Positions 59,701-64,000 of a DNA stretch of 64,000 nucleotides are shown piece by piece. The stretch comes from Perca fluviatilis (Eukaryota > Chordata > Actinopteri > Perciformes > Percidae), in the NCBI RefSeq assembly GCF_010015445.1, contig NC_053134.1:16180629-16244628 (forward strand), given 5' to 3'. The first letter of the stretch is position 1. Every line of letters starts with the position of its first letter. The translations under genes were made by a program, and so were the position numbers. A model generated the notes under the pieces. It worked only from the letters and a program-made list of their open reading frames with translations, was not told the origin of the DNA and searched no databases.

Positions 59701-61351
59701 TTATTACGTCTGGGAAAGTGGTTCAGTGTGTTCAGACAGCAAAGTGTTGATGATGAAGGCATGGTATTTTGAGGTCAATATAATATATAAGCACATACAG
59801 TATCATTTACAATCCTTTCTAATATATCTATACAGCTCAACTGTCATACAGTACAGGGGACATGCTGAATGTCACATTTATCATTCATGACTCCAAATCC
59901 TAGTATTTGAATAAAAAAAAAAAAAACACTTACATGGTAGATCAAACATTCTTGACAAATGAGAAGATCATCATCATAATTTAAACCAAAGGATTTTGGT
60001 TTAATATTGCTCTATTTCTTTGCCATTCTCTTTAGTTCCAGTTTTTCCTGTGTTCCAGAATCTACCAATCCATCTTTCTCTCCTTCTCACTCTCATCTTC
60101 CTTCCCTCCATGCGTTGGTCTCTCTTCCTGTCATCCTTTATAACCTAGCCGCTCTTTTGTTTATCCCTCCATCTCCATCCCTGTCCCTCTTTTCCTCCAT
60201 TTCTCTTTGATAATGGCGGCCCTAGCGAGGGAATCTGCCGCCATCCATTTCAAGCAGCAGGTAATGGATTGGGTGCGGGACCTGATCTGGCTATGGATGA
60301 GCCAGCCTGTAGGTGTCTGAGTGGGCGTTCAAATGGATTCGGAGAAGCTCGCCTAGAATAACACACTTTGTCACCGCGGGCTTTGCCTTCACAGATCTTC
60401 CGTGTTCACAGTGCCATCCCCCACCCAACGCACCCCACCCCATCCCTCCTTTTAAAGACAAAAACTCTTTTAAAAACAAGACAGCAGTGTGCCAACATCT
60501 CGCTGTCTGGCTGGTTAAGGGACATTTTGATACTGTCAGGATGCTTCTCCTTAGCACTCCTTACTCCCAGCAATGTCGCACAAGCACACTGCTCTACTTC
60601 TCACTTTAATCTCTGTTTTTCACAAAGGGAAAAAGACAAACAGGATTGTAAAACTGACGCCAATGTTACGCTACAGAACTAATGCTGAAAATCATAAATT
60701 GTCCAAACAAGAATGTTCTCAGTGGTGATTCTGGCAGCTAATAGATACTGTGCTCCGAGCGGTTGTGTGCCGCCACTGAGGAGAAGAGTAAATGACTCCA
60801 AAAACCACAGGGATGTTGCAATCTCCACAGAGTCCTTGCAGATACTTGGAAACCAATATAAACTAACATCTGGTAATGCATTATGGATGAAGATGAAATG
60901 CATGTACTTGGCCTGTCTCTCTACCAGGGATGTTATTTACAGTCTCGAAGAAATGTGCTTCCCATCATGGGTATTGGCATTTGTTACATGACACGTGTGG
61001 TATTGTATGCTGTGATATACAGTTATGGATTAATCCGAAGCCATAAAATACACAAACTCAGATGATATGGAATATTTCTATTCACATCTTAACATTTATA
61101 AAACTTTATTGTGGCCTTATATATCTCTTTCTTTTAATATAATTGCATAGGTTTGTTTACTATGCGATGAGCCCAGGTAATTAAAATGTATTTATTTGTT
61201 GGAATAAGCTTTGTTGCCAGAAATATATGGCCAAGTGCCAGACGGGGAAATATGTTTGTGGGTTCTTGTGTAGATATGTATAATATTACAAAATATTAGT
61301 AGCCTACATATTTGCATATGAGTGTGCATGCTGGCAGTGATCCCAAGGTGT
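56701..61351. other. Gene-free sequence
   Basis: AT-rich DNA with isolated GC-richer patches (56940-57080, 60210-60450). No gene or transposon could be supported. C runs near 58805 and A runs near 59911 are simple sequence. Confidence 0.5.
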
Positions 61352-61355
61352 GTGA

Positions 61356-61428
<73 letters not shown>
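61352..61428. repeat. Compound (TG)n-(AG)n microsatellite
   Basis: Six TG units pass into about 29 AG units. Confidence 0.96.
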
Positions 61429-61430
<2 letters not shown>

Positions 61431-62261
61431 AAAGAGAGATGATGGAAGCACGGTGACTGCCTGGAGGCAGTAGCCACCCCATTGTGGGGGTTGAACACGA
61501 GGCCAGACACCTGTTTTTCCCAAAATGAATTATGAAACGAAGCCAAGCGTGTGTTATTCTCCACACAACTGACAACAGAGGCCAAGGCCAAAGACCTGCG
61601 GAGAGACAGAATGAGGCTGGCATTACGGAGAGTGCTCAACAAGAAGATTTCAGAGTAAGAAAGCATGAAGGTTATGAGTCCTTGTTTACTTTAATAGACT
61701 CTCTTATAACAAAGAATGGAATTCTAATAAGCTTTTGCATTGCGTGCTTTGCTTTGTGGCTGATGCAACTCAATTAAAATAGCTGGAGAGCCATTCAAAT
61801 CTTATGAAATATTCATAGTTTATAGGCAGCTATGTTTAGACAAATCATGGAGTAATCACTATATTGAAGATAGAGCTGTTGTTTTAATATATTATGAGCC
61901 ATATATGCGTTGCACCACGTTAGCTGTTTTAATCTTTCCACAACAACCACCTTCAACATGAATACACACACACTTCAGCATCACTGGATTTTCCGAACTA
62001 ATTTGCTTCTGGTGGAAAGAACAACATCACAACCACTGCAAATTGGCTCTAACAGATTGACTACTCATCTTTTCTTGTTTCATGCAAGTACATTTATTTG
62101 GCATTATCTATTTATACCTGCACCCATCTATTTATGTTCCTGTTCTTAATCTGTTATGAATATATATTTCCTACCTCGCTAATTTGTACAGATGCCTCAC
62201 CTTGTCAAGCTGCAACTCCTAATGTAAAATTGCTCCTGAAATAAACAGGAAAGAGAGTAGG

Positions 62262-62275
62262 AGAGAGAGAGAGAT

Positions 62276-62343
<68 letters not shown>
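62262..62343. repeat. (GA)n microsatellite
   Basis: GA units with an ATAGACA break near the left, then a long pure run. Confidence 0.96.
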
Positions 62344-62344
<1 letters not shown>

Positions 62345-62939
62345 ATTTGGCTTTTACTGCAGTGTGTGGGCAGCTGTCGACTGCACCCACGCACTAACCT
62401 GCGCCCGGTGATGTCACACACGCCACCTAACCGTTGTGTTAGTCTCCAAGATGCCACTCTGATGCCATCGAAAGCATTTAGTCTTAGATTTAGATTGATT
62501 TAGTTATATATTTTTCTTAGGATCTGTAAAATGCTCTGCAAATGTGTTGAGATAATCTCATTATTTATTTATTTCTCAATATGATTGAATATGATGAGTC
62601 TGGAAAAATCAGCTTATTTGCAAGGGAATTTATTTAAATCATTCCATTCTCACCATATGTTTACTTTTTAAGAAAACATACACTTGATGATACATGACAT
62701 ACAGTAGACTTACAGTATTTTCAAATGTATAAAGTTGCACGTCCGTGGCTTTCTTCACCAGTGGACAAACTAAATATTTTCTTTAACCCTCAGTAACAAA
62801 CAGTAGATGGTTTATGAACACATTAGGAAGGCTGGCACAAATGCAGATGGACAGCACAAACCCGTATGAGGGTATATACAGTATGTAGACAAATAATGCA
62901 AGCTAGCAAATTTGGTGAGTTAAAGTTTCCAACTGACTC

Positions 62940-63300
62940 ATTTTAAAACACGGCCTCTGTAAAAGGAAATGTGAATAAGAGAAGTATATTCCTAAAAAAA
63001 AAATTGCTTGTGTTTTTGTTTTGGGAGAGGCTTCAAAAAAGACACCACCCTCCAAAATCTTGAGATTCCCAGTCTTGCCCTTACTAGTAACCCATACACA
63101 CTACTTTAATTGTAATTTAATTTTGAGGAAATCCAAAGCTTGATGAACCTGTGCCTAGATATCTTACAATAAGCTAAGATATGATTGGTCAATCACAGTT
63201 GGGTGTAGGCATTTACCGAATACTCAAATTTCCAGGAACAAGTTTTTTTTAATTTTTTTTATATTAGCCTACAAAATGAAGAGGAATGAGAAATTTAAGA
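62940..63300. repeat. Unclassified dispersed repeat, copy B
   Basis: It carries CACCACCCTCCAAAATC, TGCCCTTACTAGTAACCC, AAGATATGATTGGTCAATCA and GTGTAGGCATTTACCG in the same order as copy A at 56290-56700. It ends in T-rich sequence near 63260. The class is unknown. Confidence 0.45.
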
Positions 63301-64000
63301 CATTTATATTGTTGCAGCGCGGCTTTTAATAGAAAGGCGCTTTAAGCTCACAAAGTGCTTCACATCACAAATGGATCCCCGAGGATGTGAGCATGAAGCG
63401 ATTTCCCTTTGCAGGCATCCTGGCTGCCTTATAGAAAGGGTTACATGGCGTAAATGTTAAGCTGCATCATCATGAGAATGTCTGTGGTAATGTGGACAAG
63501 GATGGACACAGCTTGTGGTAACAGAATGAGATGTAGAACCTTTGCTGAGTAACCTCGTAGTCAATTGTGAATAAATAGGATAAATAAATACAGTGAATAA
63601 ATAGGATCGTGAGTTGAAAGAAAAATGATAATCCAGTAAGTGTTAGGAGTCATGAACTATACCATTACACAAATACATCAGTGGATTTTATCTTGAAAAT
63701 GCACGGTCTGATAGCCTGAGATAAAGTGTTCAGGACAATTTTTTTTTCTAGAGACATTTGTTCCATCCAGTTTTTTAGGATGTCAGGCTCCGAGGCAGGT
63801 TAACGTTGTTCCTCTAAATATCATCGTTCACACCTGGAGGTCACAGGTTCTGCACTGTCTACTCAGAGCACATCAAAAGGAGAGATGGCAGCTCAAAATA
63901 CCATTAGTATTTCATCATTAAGTCTATTATACACACAGGAATGTCAATTTGCATAGCTTGTCATGGGCACCCGGAGGGTGGCGGGGTGTCTGTCTGTCTC
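63301..64000. other. Gene-free sequence at window end
   Basis: AT-rich DNA, with AATAAATAGGAT repeated twice near 63571-63606 and the start of a (TGTC)n array at the last bases. No gene was seen. Confidence 0.55.

Overview
This is a 64 kb piece of a vertebrate nuclear genome, almost certainly a teleost fish. The evidence is a single-exon orphan receptor gene nearly identical to mammalian GPR85, a neighbouring small membrane-protein gene matching SMIM30, introns and polyadenylation signals instead of operons, very dense (CA)n, (GA)n and (TA)n microsatellites, and many fish-type DNA transposon remnants (hAT, PIF/Harbinger, other elements with terminal inverted repeats, or TIRs), tRNA-derived SINEs and LINE fragments. 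The species cannot be named from the sequence.

Only two genes can be supported, both on the + strand in the middle of the window. smim30 (32548-32736) encodes a 62-residue secretory-pathway/single-pass membrane microprotein, with a polyadenylation signal at 33219. gpr85 (37085-38200) encodes a 371-residue class A orphan GPCR of the SREB family in one coding exon. It has candidate untranslated first exons at about 35350-35914, an intron ending at 36915, an upstream ORF in the leader and a roughly 1.75 kb 3' UTR ending near 39955. GPR85 and SMIM30 also lie near each other in the human genome (recalled, chromosome 7q31), so the pair looks like conserved synteny. The two products are not known to act together.

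Layout. 1-10 kb: gene-free, with a minus-strand tRNA-derived SINE, a dispersed repeat, long (CA)n arrays and three palindromic RFX-type X-box motifs (a fourth lies at 10309). 10.4-12.0 kb: two small hAT elements with target-site duplications (TSDs), probably nested in an older transposon. 12-16.3 kb: gene-free with (CA)n and (TA)n arrays. 16.3-17.4 kb: broken PIF/Harbinger transposase fragment. 17.4-26.2 kb: microsatellites and dispersed repeats. 26.25-27.29 kb: 1041-bp element with a perfect 10-bp TSD and an 11-motif array of a 34-bp unit built from its own terminal sequence. 27.7-28.3 kb: LINE ORF1 pseudogene. 30.3-31.9 kb: LINE-tail-like repeats. 32.3-40 kb: the two genes. 40-51 kb: AT-rich and mostly repeat-poor, the best place to look for conserved regulatory DNA. 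51.2-52.1 kb: hAT element with a decayed transposase C-terminus. 55.6-56.2 kb: 664-bp TIR element with an internal GC-rich minisatellite. 56-64 kb: gene-free, with two related copies of an unidentified repeat and long (GA)n tracts.

Most remaining open reading frames are chance frames or translated microsatellites. Family names come from recognising motifs by eye, with no database search. The best targets for follow-up are the smim30 microprotein gene, the gpr85 leader uORF and complementary (AG)n/(CT)n tracts, the TIR-derived tandem array at 26.9-27.3 kb, the X-box cluster at 8.4-10.4 kb and an unidentified hairpin-bearing segment near 45.1 kb.
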